Assembly (NCBI RefSeq): GCF_000499385.1
Contig: NW_013651870.1
Coordinates: 1-11,857, forward strand
Length of the DNA stretch: 11,857 nt
Direction: 5' to 3'
Source: Eimeria necatrix
Taxonomy: Eukaryota; Apicomplexa; Conoidasida; Eucoccidiorida; Eimeriidae
Of this stretch, positions 1 to 7,414 are shown piece after piece; position 1 is the first letter of the stretch, and every line of letters begins with the position of its first letter. The translations under genes were made by a program, and so were the position numbers. The notes below the pieces were generated by a model. It worked only from the letters and a program-made list of their open reading frames with translations. It had not been told where the DNA came from and searched no databases.

Positions 1-356
1 GAAGCGCATAGGTGCACAGTTGAATTTGAGGATTGTCCGTTAGACACACGGAAAGCGGAGGGCATGCGGCATGTTGTTGCCAGTCGCATTGTGTGTTTAT
101 TTGTTGGGTTGGGTTTATAGCGTGCGAACAATAAGAAGGCGGTGTAACTGTGGTAGGCACGATTGCGCGAGAGTTGCGCGTGGAACGTTGTCTGGGTAGC
201 ATGACTCTATTTATCGAGTGATGGGCCTTGGAGAGCAAGGAGTAGTTTGGGAGACGCGCAGCTGCAGAAACACAGCGCCGTAGTGCTGAATTGCAGGTCA
301 TCAGTTCACACTGCATGGATGATACGCAGTTTGACTTTGCCTGGGCCATTGGTCGT
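1..356. repeat. Diverged direct repeat, copy 1 (partner 1151-1520)
   Basis: Bases 1-356 align along their length with about 1151-1520, with many substitutions and small indels. The best blocks are the one around the CATGTTGTTGCCAG core near 70 and the block at 307-356. Copy 1 is cut by the left edge of the window. The repeat coincides with the integrase-core relic, so it is better explained as two related element fragments in the same orientation than as a satellite. Confidence 0.8.
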
Positions 357-813
357 TTTGCATGACGATGAATATCAGGCAGTGCATGCTGCCACATAGA
401 TGAAGGACACATGAGAAAGAACGCATTCGAGAGGTGAATTGGATTGTGTCGGGAAGAATGCCACTGAACGTTTCATGATTCTTGAGAACAAGGGCAGGGC
501 AAGTTATGTGGGAAAGGGCCTGAACCGCGGAGTGTGAGATGCGAGTCGACAGCACAGAAAGCGCGATTATTAGCGTGATACACTGCAAACGCGTTGGCAG
601 TATGGGGATCCATGCGCTGAGTAGGCTCTTTGGCTGATGGCTACATCGTTCGGAGGCTTTGCGGAGATGCAGAAGAACAGCATTGAGCTGAGTAGTGGAG
701 TTTGTCGGAAGTACATGCGCAACACATTGCATGGTTGGTGGACCGCAGCGCCTGACAACACGGATGCATTGAGAACTAGACGTGCAGCGGACTGCGACGT
801 GTGTCGCGGGCAC
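1..813 (-). pseudogene. Ty3/gypsy-type integrase core relic, copy 1
   Basis: Relic of a retrotransposon integrase, the DDE enzyme that inserts element cDNA into host DNA. A 170-codon open stretch runs from 813 to 301 on the minus strand and shows integrase-like segments in the expected order. WIPILPTR (about 609-586) resembles the D-[FW]-I-x-x-LP-x-TR start of the core. ITLII follows, where I/V-V-V-D-R-L is usual. GILPDTI (about 459-439) then QFTSRM match G-[LI]-P-D-x-I..F-T-S, with the usual S-D-R-G between them absent. QTAYHP (333-316) matches the very typical S-T-A-Y-H-P before the catalytic Glu. The frame stops just after this, and homology to copy 2 continues to base 1 and presumably beyond the window edge. 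Catalytic Asp residues are not preserved, so the piece is dead. Family ranking (chromovirus or other Ty3/gypsy) is not possible by eye. Confidence 0.58.
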
Positions 814-973
814 TCATTGAGCTGAGGTGAAGCGTGCTCGTGGCAGAAGCGTGGCACATGTTGGCTGCTGCGGAGAGTTTATTATGCACAAGCACAGTCG
901 CATCAGAATGCTCGCGAGATGCTGAGCGTCTGATTTCAAGTAGCGCCGAGTTGAGGCTTGCAGTAGTGCAGTT

Positions 974-1180
974 TCATGCAGTACGGGGGCTGCAAGATTG
1001 TGCTCTCCATATGAACCAGATCTTATTGTTTGAAGGCTGTAAGGTCTTTCTAGAGGATTCGAACGTTTCGAGCGGACGGATTTGGCCGCATTTTGCGTTG
1101 CATATCAATCCTGCTGCCTGTGCATTAGAACGCATGGTGGCTCCCTGCATAGTGCTGCGCATAATTGCACAGTTGAATAT
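974..1180 (-). pseudogene. RNase H-like retroelement fragment
   Basis: On the minus strand, about 1078-1016 reads RPLETFESSRKTLQPSNN. This resembles the RNase H segment R-P-I-A-[FY]-x-S-R-K-L-x-P-A-E-x-N-Y found in Ty3/gypsy pol. It lies upstream of integrase relic copy 1 in the same orientation, which is the correct order (RH then IN). The spacing to the QTAYHP motif is about 0.7 kb, shorter than in an intact element, so deletions must be assumed. The Asp-Ala-Ser motif expected upstream is not clearly present. This is a single motif supported by its neighbour, so confidence is moderate to low. Confidence 0.33.
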
Positions 1181-1520
1181 GAGGTTTATCTGCTGGAGAC
1201 ATGGGTAGCGAAGTACATGCAGCATGTTGTTGCCAGGCGCATTGTGTGTTTATTCGGTGCGTTGGGTTTCTTGCGTGCAGGCAGTAAGAAAGAATTGGCT
1301 ATATAACTGTGGCAGACACGGTCTCGCGAGAGTTGCATCTGGTACGTTGTGTGGGTAGCACGACTGTGTGGACGGGGAGTGATGCGCTTTGAAGAGCAAG
1401 TAGTTTGGGAAGTGCAAAACTGCAAAAGCATATCACTGTCGTGCTTGACTGCAGGTCACTGGTTCACACTGCATGGATGATATGCAGTTTGACTTTGCCT
1501 GGACCATTGATCGTTTTGCC
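1151..1520. repeat. Diverged direct repeat, copy 2 (partner 1-356)
   Basis: Direct repeat partner of the first 356 bases, at an offset of about 1.15 kb. The block of about 50 bases ending near 1520 is the least diverged. Similarity is lost abruptly beyond it, where copy 1 reads GCATGACGATG and copy 2 reads GCCTGAACAGC. It overlaps integrase relic copy 2. Confidence 0.8.
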
Positions 1521-1600
1521 TGAACAGCTCAGCGAGTTATGGGAGAAGGGAAACGACTGTGTAGGAAGACCTGCGAGTGGGGTGCAAAGGGCGTGCGTTT
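1186..1600 (-). pseudogene. Ty3/gypsy-type integrase core relic, copy 2
   Basis: Second integrase-core relic in the same orientation. Reading down from about 1584, a TRRSSYTV segment sits where T/S-D-R-G-S-x-F-T is expected. After an in-frame stop comes LAELFRQ (where E-L-F-R-x-L-G is usual), then SQTAYHPCSVNQ (about 1491-1456). A second stop follows, and VKHDSDMLLQFC then corresponds to the V-N-R-x-L-E-x-M-L-R helix after the catalytic Glu. The peptide around QTAYHP is almost identical to copy 1, and of the three base differences in the 19 codons from QNDQW two are synonymous third-position changes. That supports a coding past on this strand. Two stops and the missing catalytic Asp and Glu residues show it is a relic. 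Below 1414 the frame stays open to 1186 without clear motifs. Confidence 0.6.
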
Positions 1601-1764
1601 AAGCGGATGATGTACTGGGGCAAAGTTTATATCACGGGTACTAAATAGCCCGTTTGTTGTAGCTCTTCAGCTGATGCCTGTTTTGTCGGGAGACTTAGTT
1701 AGGATGCAAAAATAAATTTGTTGGATTTTTTACTGTTTCTTGTGGACGCAAAAAGTGACAAATT

Positions 1765-2360
1765 ATGATGTGCTTTTTGCGTTTTCTGCTTAGGGAAAAT
1801 TTCCGTGTCCGTAAACGTTTTAGCCTTGACTGTTCTCACACCGGTAACGGACTAGCATTTCCTGTCGATACTACAGGAGCGTTCTTTGCTTTCTTCCCCA
1901 CGCACGATCTGTTTTACAACGCTCCAAATGCCTTTCTCGCGGCTTCTGTTGATAGAGCAATGCGCAGGAAACTATGTGCAGCAAGCTGGGCTCAAGGATA
2001 TGACTTTTATCAATCGAGCGTTGGTTCATAGTTTTTGCTGGAGTTGCCAGTTGGATAAACAGTTCGGTCGTAATGTTTTCTCTGTATTTGAATACCTCGG
2101 TTATTGAAATAGCAGAAGCATCATAACGCACAGCAACGGCCTCAAGATGTTGCAACTGTAAGGAATGAATACAGTTTTGGCGCAACGTGCTTGCTGTAGC
2201 CTGGCCTGCGGGTCTTCTGCTAGTTCCGTGGTTTGTGCAATAAAAACGTACAGCGTCCAACGCCGTATCACTGGATGCCAGCCAGTGCGCTCAACAGTCA
2301 AAGAGGAGGGCCGGAGTATTGGCATTCTAGATCTATTTTTTGCTTCGTGGCGGTATTGAG
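1765..2360 (+). pseudogene. Possible RT-to-connection relic of Ty3/gypsy type
   Basis: Plus-strand reading with at least one frame change. NAPNAFLAASVDRAM (1918-1962) resembles N-A-P-A-T-F-Q-x-x-M-D-R-x-L. In the next frame, FINRALVHS (2006-2032) lies about 31 residues on, where Y-L-D-D-I-L-V-x-S is expected, with both Asp residues lost. QPVRSTVKEEGRS (2279-2317) resembles W-P-x-P-x-x-V-K-E-x-R-S-F-L-G-L of the RT/RH connection. Order and spacing are plausible, but a competing minus-strand RNase H reading covers the same DNA, so at most one can be right. I first read the FEYLG segment here as an RNase III signature and dropped that. Confidence 0.28.
1871..2260 (-). pseudogene. Possible RNase H relic (competes with plus-strand reading)
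   Basis: A 129-codon open frame on the minus strand contains YDASAISITEVF (about 2122-2087), resembling T-D-A-S-x-x-x-I-G-A-V-L. It then has AKTMNQRSIDKSHILE and LLHIVSCAL, resembling S-R-T-L-N-x-x-E-x-N-Y-S-x-I-E-K-E-L-L-A-I-V-x-A-L of Ty3/gypsy RNase H. All lies in one frame with roughly correct spacing. It sits upstream of integrase relic copy 2 on the same strand, the order expected for RH-IN. This context makes it slightly better than the overlapping plus-strand RT reading, but both rest on degenerate motifs. Confidence 0.32.
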
Positions 2361-2430
2361 GAATGCTGCGGCGTAAACAAGGGAATACGACATTGCTCAT
2401 GCGGACGTAGACAAGCACATACATAACATT

Positions 2431-2945
2431 TTGGGCTGGCTGGCATCATTTAGTGCTTACAACCACAAATTCAGGAAGCCCGTGCAAGGCGTGTCCCCCC
2501 AAAACATGCTTGCATCCAGAGTTGCCAAGAGAAGTGTTTTTCGATCTCTGCATTTCATCGGCTGTTCTCATCAGACTGCAGCATATGATCATTGTGCAGC
2601 CTGTGGTTTGGTAATTCTTGACGCGTTGGGACATTGTTCTACTCGCTAACATTTCAGAAGGCGAAGAGCAAGCTGCATGCACGGCAGCGGCAATCAGCTT
2701 GACTTGGTTAGCTTGCTGGCGTGTATCGCTATATTTACTTTTTCAGCCTTGCTCTTATCCGCAAACAAATTCGTTGCTCGCTGTTCTGGCGAATATTTTT
2801 TTGTTTAATTTTGTTAATGTTTTTTTTCAGACACGTTCCAACCTTTCTGCAGCGTGAAATGCTAATGCAAAGGTGTAGGTATTTTCGGCCGCCAAATGCA
2901 TGCTGCACGCTCAGGGCATGGATTATGAATTTGGATGACTAGCAG
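2431..2945 (+). pseudogene. Possible reverse transcriptase fragment
   Basis: In plus-strand frames, VFRSLHFIG is similar to V-D-Y-R-x-L-N-x-x-T. ILDALGHCST (about 2614-2643) resembles the L-D-x-L-G-x-A-x-x-F-S-T segment. RHVPTFLQREM (2829-2861) resembles N-A-P-A-T-F-Q-R-x-M. MNLDD (2925-2939) sits about 34 residues later, where the Y-L-D-D catalytic box belongs, and is followed at once by a stop. Several frame changes are needed. The pyrimidine-rich run ending in CAG at 2830 falls inside the F-F-F-R part and need not be a splice site. Individual matches are weak; the order is what supports the call. Confidence 0.28.
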
Positions 2946-4024
2946 GCCAGTGCAGGCAAACGTTTGTTTGAATGCAGAAGTAAATTTACTTGTATGTTAC
3001 TTATGGATTTCATCTGTAGCTGGTGTAGTCAACCCGCTGTGTTGCAGTTACTATACTGAAGCTCCGTGTCGACGTTGCCGGTCTTCTTTTATTAGACGTA
3101 TGTTAATAAACATATGGTGCTTGAAATTTCTAAACACATTGCGAAGCCAATATTTGATGTTAAACAGTGGAGATGACCCCGTGATTGGGGCATTTGTCAA
3201 TTCAATTTTTTTTCGAACAGCAGACGAGAACTGCGTACAGCTTGTGCGTTTGGCGCTACATTTTATCAACAGCGTGCAAATAAAGGCCACCGCGTGCCGA
3301 AGTTTTAGTGTGTATATTTGATACTTTATAGGCTAGATGTTTTTGATCGAAGTGCGAGACTGGGCTTTCACTTTAAGACTAGTAAGGTGTACCAGTGCTT
3401 GCTTGGACACATGACAGCAGGACTATGCGACATTTTGCACCAGTTAAATCACAATAAACGGCCTATTTCATACCTTGCTCAGGTGCTTTTCAGTCGATGT
3501 ATCGCTACGTACAAGGGCGCTTGGCACCAGGGTCACAAGTATTCCTTCAAAATAAACCGACAGTGAAGGGCTTGCGGCCGAACTTGATACGCGTATCCTT
3601 CAGGTGAATAACAACTAAATTGATGCAGTTCAATGAAACACAACAACGAATTACTAATTTAGCTACAATTATGCGAGAGGCTCATTCGATTTTCTAGGAA
3701 AGGAGTCGTGCTCTGGAAAACATGACAATTTTTGTACTTTAATGGGAAAACCCTGTATTTCTATAATGGGCATGACATCATTAGCGGAGAAGAATCGTTC
3801 GTGTGCCAAAGCATTGCTTCGTTATGCAACACGTTTTCGGGTGAAGAACGATTCGCTTGACGTGAGAACTGCGTACCGTTATTTTTCAACTCCTCATAGC
3901 CACAGGAGGAGCAAATCATTTCGTTTCATGCTGAGGTTTGTCTTCTTTCCTTTCCACTCACGTACTCGCACGTTAACAGGTCGTGGGTGCAAGATATCAG
4001 CAGAACAGAGTTCCGCGCAGCACT
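2945..4024 (+). pseudogene. Ty3/gypsy-type RT, RNase H and integrase zinc-finger-like relic
   Basis: Three pol parts appear in order on the plus strand. RTADENCVQLVRLAL (about 3214-3258) matches the R-T-x-E-E-H-x-x-H-L-R-x-V-L helix that follows the RT catalytic Asp pair. The box itself reads FVNSIFF, so both Asp are lost. After a frame change, AGLCDILHQ then NKRPISYLAQVL (3417-3488) resembles G-L-G-A-V-L-x-Q..R-P-I-A-Y-x-S-R-x-L of RNase H, missing most of the E-K-E-L-L-A-I-V helix. Then 3832-3978 reads RFRVKNDSLDVR..STPHSHRR..FHSRTRTL, resembling the lead-in to the integrase H2C2 finger (Y-R-V-x-x-G-L-L..P-x-S-x-R-R..H-x-G-x-x-R-T-L). The connection region between RT and RH is largely deleted. 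Confidence 0.42.
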
Positions 4025-4403
4025 AGCATAATGTTTCATGGAAATATAGCGATGCGTACATTGCAGCATCAGTGACCAAACACTATTTGACCACTCCAAT
4101 GCAGGCAAGAATTTTATTAAAGTTATTTGTTGCAAAATTAGAAATCTCGATCAATTTGCGTGCTTGGGCGAGCCGCGCAACCACTTTCTTTTGGCTGGGA
4201 AATGCACAGTACGTGCGGCTAGGGCTGTGCAAATAGCCTGTTGAACACGTGTACGGACTACTACCAAGGGAGTGCGTTCTAGCGCATGCATCCACATCTT
4301 TCAGGGCTTTACCACCTTATTCTTTGATAGATTTTGACACTTTTTATTTCTGCTCTCCATTCGAACTGCATTTAGTCGTCCGGAAGCAGGCCTGTTATTT
4401 ACT
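4024..4403. other. Spacer without a recognised gene
   Basis: A plus-strand frame is open from 4027 to about 4237 and has a protein-like composition (for example YLTTPMQARILLKLFVAK), but no family motif is recognisable. It follows the integrase-like fragment and could be its decayed core, which I cannot show. The rest of the stretch holds nothing I can name. Confidence 0.4.
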
Positions 4404-4464
4404 GCTCATAGGCAAGCATTAGCAGTCAGCTCCAAAGCTGACTACAGATGCCTGCTTATGAGCA
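4403..4464. repeat. Imperfect inverted repeat, 28-nt arms with 6-nt loop
   Basis: The arms at 4403-4430 and 4437-4464 are reverse complements at 23 of 28 positions, with the outer 8 and inner 7 positions perfectly paired. The loop TCCAAA is at 4431-4436. The mismatches are internal. It lies at the downstream end of the minus-strand RT relic and overlaps its last in-frame residues. It could be a small fold-back insertion, a decayed miniature inverted-repeat element or a hairpin RNA source; the sequence alone does not decide. Confidence 0.85.
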
Positions 4465-5280
4465 TTGGAAAGTAGTGAAACAAGTTCAGATGCCTCAAAG
4501 TGCTCCACGAATTCTTCCACTTTTCCTGCTAGATGCTTTTCTCTGGCTGTTCGCAGATGCACCTTGCACCGATGAACATTTGTGACGTTGCCGAAATGAA
4601 AAAGCACCTTTGCTTCTGCCTCCCTGTGCTTGTCAAGCTCGTGAGCAAAGCGACGTCTGGCGCAAGAAGTGTATTATTGCTGAAACGATGTCAGGTGTCT
4701 GCAGCAGGTTTCGTGATTGCCACAGACCACCAGGGTCCCAGTAGGCCCGAGCTGATCTTGCATTTGCGTAAGGAGAGATTCAGCTTATTTCCGGAATGTT
4801 GAGGCTTGAGCAAATCTGCTGAAAATGCAGAGCAGCTTTTCCCTCATGTTGAGCTGCGAAGCAGTCGTCATTGACCGCAAAATCAGCAGTCACAAATGTC
4901 TCACTTAGCTCTTCCGTGAGCGTTTCTGCGCGAAGCGTGCAACATGTTCAGGAATGGTAGAACATCCGAAGATAATCAGCTCAAGCACAACTCCGAATGG
5001 GATGACCTTCCTGACTGCAATGCTGGCTTTCTCGATTAAGATAGTATGTCGCTGTATTTTCTGGAAAGTGTCATTAGATTACTGTGGAACCAAAGCACCG
5101 GAAATGCCACTAAAGGGATCAGAAAATGTCACTAAAGGAATCATGAGCTTTTTGACAACTTAGTCAATGTTTGGCCAAGAATTGAATTCGACCCACTATT
5201 GGAATCACGATAGAAGCTTTAGCACTACACTAAAGAGTCTTTTCGGATCACTACAGCTGCCTTGCGTTTTACGAAGCTCG
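4419..5280 (-). pseudogene. Ty3/gypsy-type reverse transcriptase relic
   Basis: Reading down the minus strand, RT motifs occur in the standard order with frameshifts between them. SFVKRKAAVVIRKDS (5278-5234) resembles S-P-x-x-S-P-x-V-V-V-x-K-K-D-G. TFSDPFSGISGALV (5129-5088) resembles F-S-x-L-D-x-x-S-G-[YF]-x-Q-I-x-V. FGCSTIPEHVARFAQ (4970-4926) resembles F-G-[LI]-S-S-A-P-E-x-F-Q-R-x-M. VNDDCF (about 4875-4858) is a catalytic-box match that keeps both Asp. ALHFQQICSSL follows like the H-L-x-x-V-x-x-x-L helix. NLSLRKCKI (about 4780-4754) resembles L-N-x-x-K-C-x-F. A last open piece to 4419 (EEFVEHFEASELVSLL) may be the F-[IV]-x-x-F-x-x-x-x-x-P-L-x-x-L-L part of the connection. In-frame stops occur at 5081-5079 and elsewhere. 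No RNase H follows. Confidence 0.55.
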
Positions 5281-5416
5281 TGCGTAGTGCATCTCAGTGC
5301 GCGAAAACGCACTGTAGACACCCCGGATTCCAAGAAACTTGCTGGTCTTCTGTTAAAACCAGTTTAATTAATTTGCATAATAAGGGGTATTAGTTTAATT
5401 TTAAAAGTTTTTCGCG

Positions 5417-5641
5417 TTGCTGACTTTGAATTGCCAGCGAAACAAAAGGGCAATTAGCCGTTCTGTTGCCGTTTTTCAAAGCGAGTGTTATTGCCCACAA
5501 TTAAACCTGGAGCTGAACGCATTACACAAACACTTCGCCAAGACTGTGCGCTGCGTGGCTCAGGGACTTGGCGTGAGCGGTTGTATGTGTTCCTTTATTA
5601 CTAGCTCTGTTGCTTATGTCTTCTTTTGGAGCTCCGTTTAA
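5417..5641 (+). pseudogene. Weak RNase H-like fragment
   Basis: This open frame contains KRAISRSVAVFQSECYCPQL followed by NLELNALHKHF. It resembles the RNase H stretch with S-R-x-L, then A-E-x-N-Y-x-Q-L-x-x-E-x-x-A-L. No Asp-Ala-Ser motif is visible upstream and no T-D-H motif downstream. It is on the strand opposite to the RT relic just before it, so it would belong to a different insertion. One motif only; a chance match is possible. Confidence 0.22.
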
Positions 5642-6474
5642 TAGCGTCTACTCTTAGCTACCACTGCTTATCCTGTGCAGCGCATTTTGCACATTGAGGC
5701 GTTGCCTTCATCTTTGTAGATACTTTTGCTAATTTCATTGCGTTAAGTGGTCCTGCTATGGCTTTGTGGAACAACGCACTCCCAAAAAATGAGCTTGGAG
5801 ATAATGGCGAAGTGCATATGGTTGTCTAAGCCGACAAGCGTGCCCACTTTACGTTTTATTTAAGGCGGTAAGGGCGCTGAAGTCTGCTTGATACTTCAGC
5901 GGCGCTGTTCGATATTCAGTTAGCGCTGTTGGCCGCTGAATGTGTCCTAGAGAAGCTTTATATGCTTTTCTGGCGGGAAGCACGATAGGGCAGAGCGGGG
6001 AGCCGTAGTTGGCACAAGGCATACAGTGGTACTGTCTTGGTCACCAAGTAGAGCACGATTCGCTTTCACATTTCACTATCCCACCCGTTTTCTGTCATAA
6101 TCAAATGTCATTGTTCGACGTATTTTGATAACACTGTGACCAAAATTTGTGCAGTAATCGGCAGTCAATCACCCAAAAAAGATTGTATGTGGCAGCTCCC
6201 AGGCAGTACACTGACGCTTGATGCAATAAAGTTGCCGTTCTAGCATGCCGTTGTGACATGCTGACGAATGGTTTTGCGAATCAGCTCACGTTGCATTTTG
6301 TGGCATTCCGAAGCAGCTGACTGAGTCGGGAAACCGTGTAAAAGCGGAAGGTTTGGTTCACCATGGGATCAGATGGCGGAAAGGCTCTATGTAACGTATT
6401 AATAAATTGAATGAAAGGCAGTGCGTCCTAGCGTTATATCCAAATCGCAACGAATTTAAAAGGTTTTACTGCAG
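5641..6474. other. Stretch without a recognised gene
   Basis: No open frame of note and no family motif on either strand over about 830 bases. It contains the hairpin cluster at 5875-5940 and a short AGCATG/CATGCT fold-back near 6242-6262. Nothing else is recognisable. Confidence 0.5.
5875..5940. repeat. Two overlapping hairpins sharing an arm
   Basis: CGCTGAAGT (5875-5883) pairs perfectly with ACTTCAGCG (5893-5901) around a 9-nt loop. TTCAGCGGC (5895-5903) pairs perfectly with GCCGCTGAA (5932-5940). The two stems use the same central TTCAGCG, so they are mutually exclusive. The segment also repeats the GCGCTG word at 5874, 5902 and 5923. No gene is attached to it. Confidence 0.75.
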
Positions 6475-6780
6475 TGTGGCTTATGAGGCGACAGTTGACA
6501 CTGATCTTCTCCAACAGTAGAAGGCGCCAAGCTCTCCTTCCTATGGGTGGCAGGACTCTCGCACGAACTGCGTCTCCCGTGAATGACGAAGCGCACACGA
6601 CTTCCCTGTGCTTTTCTTTATCACAACAAGCGACTTGTATGTTTGTATCATCCCTTCACGGTTACTGCAAAAGCGCATGCTCTGTGCAACATCACTCAAG
6701 AGCTTTCAGCCAGAGGCTGCTTGTTCACGAAAGTTGGCTTCGGTCCCCTGGTCTGTAAAAGTACTCCTTTTAAACTTTGA
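6474..6780 (+). pseudogene. Possible RNase H C-terminal relic
   Basis: Frames at 6474-6758 and 6583-6780 together give SPVNDEAHTTSLCFSL, loosely like Y-P-V-x-x-K-E-L-L-A-I-V-x-x-L. Then HPFTVTAKAHALCNI (6649-6693) resembles the G-x-x-F-x-V-x-T-D-H-x-A-L-x-x-I motif with the catalytic T-D-H replaced. LSARGCLF and VGFGPLVCK follow, where L-x-x-R-Q-x-R-W..L-x-x-F-x-x-x-I-x-Y-K is usual. The fragment ends about 30 bases before the first telomeric array. Motif order is right but residues are poorly kept. Confidence 0.33.
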
Positions 6781-6808
6781 TGCTTTATTTGCGCGCATAA
6801 AGTACAAG

Positions 6809-6857
6809 TTTAGGGTTTAGGGTTTAGGGTTTAGGGTTTAGGATTTGGGGTTTGGAG
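6809..6857 (+). repeat. Interstitial telomeric array 1 (TTTAGGG)
   Basis: Four perfect TTTAGGG units (6809-6836) are followed by TTTAGGA, TTTGGGG and TTTGGAG. The G-rich strand runs left to right, so if this was once a chromosome end the end lay to the right. The array begins abruptly after AGTACAAG, close to the RNase H-like fragment. The graded decay of units toward the right suggests an old array rather than an active telomere. Confidence 0.95.
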
Positions 6858-6950
6858 GTGGGTCTGTGGTGGCAGTTAAATAAGGGGGAATAGGAGCTGC
6901 CCGAATTTATTGAAATGTGCCTGAAGGCCGGAAAACAGGCCCAGGAGTAA

Positions 6951-7002
6951 AGGGTTAGGGTTTAGGATTTAGGACTTAGGGTTTAGGGTTTGGGGTTTGG
7001 AG
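6951..7002 (+). repeat. Interstitial telomeric array 2, degenerate
   Basis: AGGG and TTAGGG are followed by TTTAGGA, TTTAGGA, CTTAGGG, TTTAGGG, TTTGGGG and TTTGGAG. Same orientation as array 1, 145 bases downstream for the matching TTTGGGG unit. More point changes than array 1. Confidence 0.92.
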
Positions 7003-7099
7003 GTGGGTCTGTGGTGGCAGTTAAAAGAATGAGGAATAAGAGCTAGAGCTGCTCGCATTTACGGAAATGTGCCTGTTGGGAAAATAGTGGCCTTGGGTG

Positions 7100-7414
7100 C
7101 TGTTTTTATAGCTATTTCTGCTGCTTTCGGTCAAAGTTCGTAAATCTGAGTACAAGGAGGGTGGTTGTAAGGTCGAGCGCAGCTTAGGGCGTACTACTGT
7201 AACTTTTATTTGCCTTTTTGTAGTCTGGTAATTCAATTGTTCAAATTGGAGGACATGAACTGAAGTTTGGTGTTTTACCGAAGACGAGTCTTGCAGTGAC
7301 CTACGCCTTGAGAGCGTCACTATAGAGATGCGTGGGAGCAAGCTCCGGGAAACGTTGATTCATCAAACGCATTGAGAGGTGTTAGCGAAATGGCATCAGC
7401 TAGCATAAGCAATT
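7100..7414. other. Stretch without a firm gene
   Basis: A 106-codon open frame on the minus strand (7341-7021) runs into the duplicated telomeric unit. It contains FEQLNYQTTKRQIKVTVV (about 7245-7192), vaguely like the RNase H segment A-E-x-N-Y-x-T-T-x-x-E. There is no second motif, so I do not call it a gene. Nothing else is recognisable. Confidence 0.4.

Larger units (their letters stand above)
6809..7099 (+). repeat. Tandem 145-bp unit: telomeric array plus unique sequence, two copies
   Basis: Each unit consists of a telomeric array and about 100 bases of non-telomeric DNA. Bases 6844-6880 and 6989-7025 are identical over 37 positions, crossing from array into the flank GTGGGTCTGTGGTGGCAG. 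Beyond that the flanks stay similar (for example GAAATGTGCCTG at 6912-6923 and 7063-7074), with a 6-base AGAGCT gain in copy 2. The array and its flank therefore moved or were duplicated together, as in subtelomeric tandem repeats. Confidence 0.88.

Noticed and set aside
1040..1085. tRNA T-loop-like GTTCGAATCC on the minus strand near 1059.
   Set aside because: The flanking bases do not form a T stem, and no acceptor, D or anticodon arm can be placed.
834..1208. 124-codon plus-strand open frame as a gene.
   Set aside because: No motif. It overlaps the direct repeat and minus-strand retroelement readings, and no regulatory context supports it.
1990..2360. RNase III signature: A-L-V-H-S then F-E-Y-L-G, and a D-L-F-x-A-S piece about 79 residues later.
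   Set aside because: The spacing from His to Glu is too long, the middle helix is missing and frames shift. Retroelement RT or RH motifs explain the same residues with better order and neighbours.
2795..2832. Splice acceptor-like pyrimidine tract ending in CAG.
   Set aside because: No donor, no open exon on either side and no recognisable gene. T-rich runs are common in this sequence, and the site lies inside an RT-like reading.
4681..4760. Metallophosphatase-like V-V-C-G-N-H-E on the minus strand.
   Set aside because: No other metal-binding motif of that family is nearby. The position after the K-C motif of the RT relic explains it as the segment where L-G-H is usual.
4950..5170. Plus-strand open frame 4954-5163 opposite the RT relic.
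   Set aside because: Its composition is not protein-like, and the minus strand of the same DNA shows ordered RT motifs.
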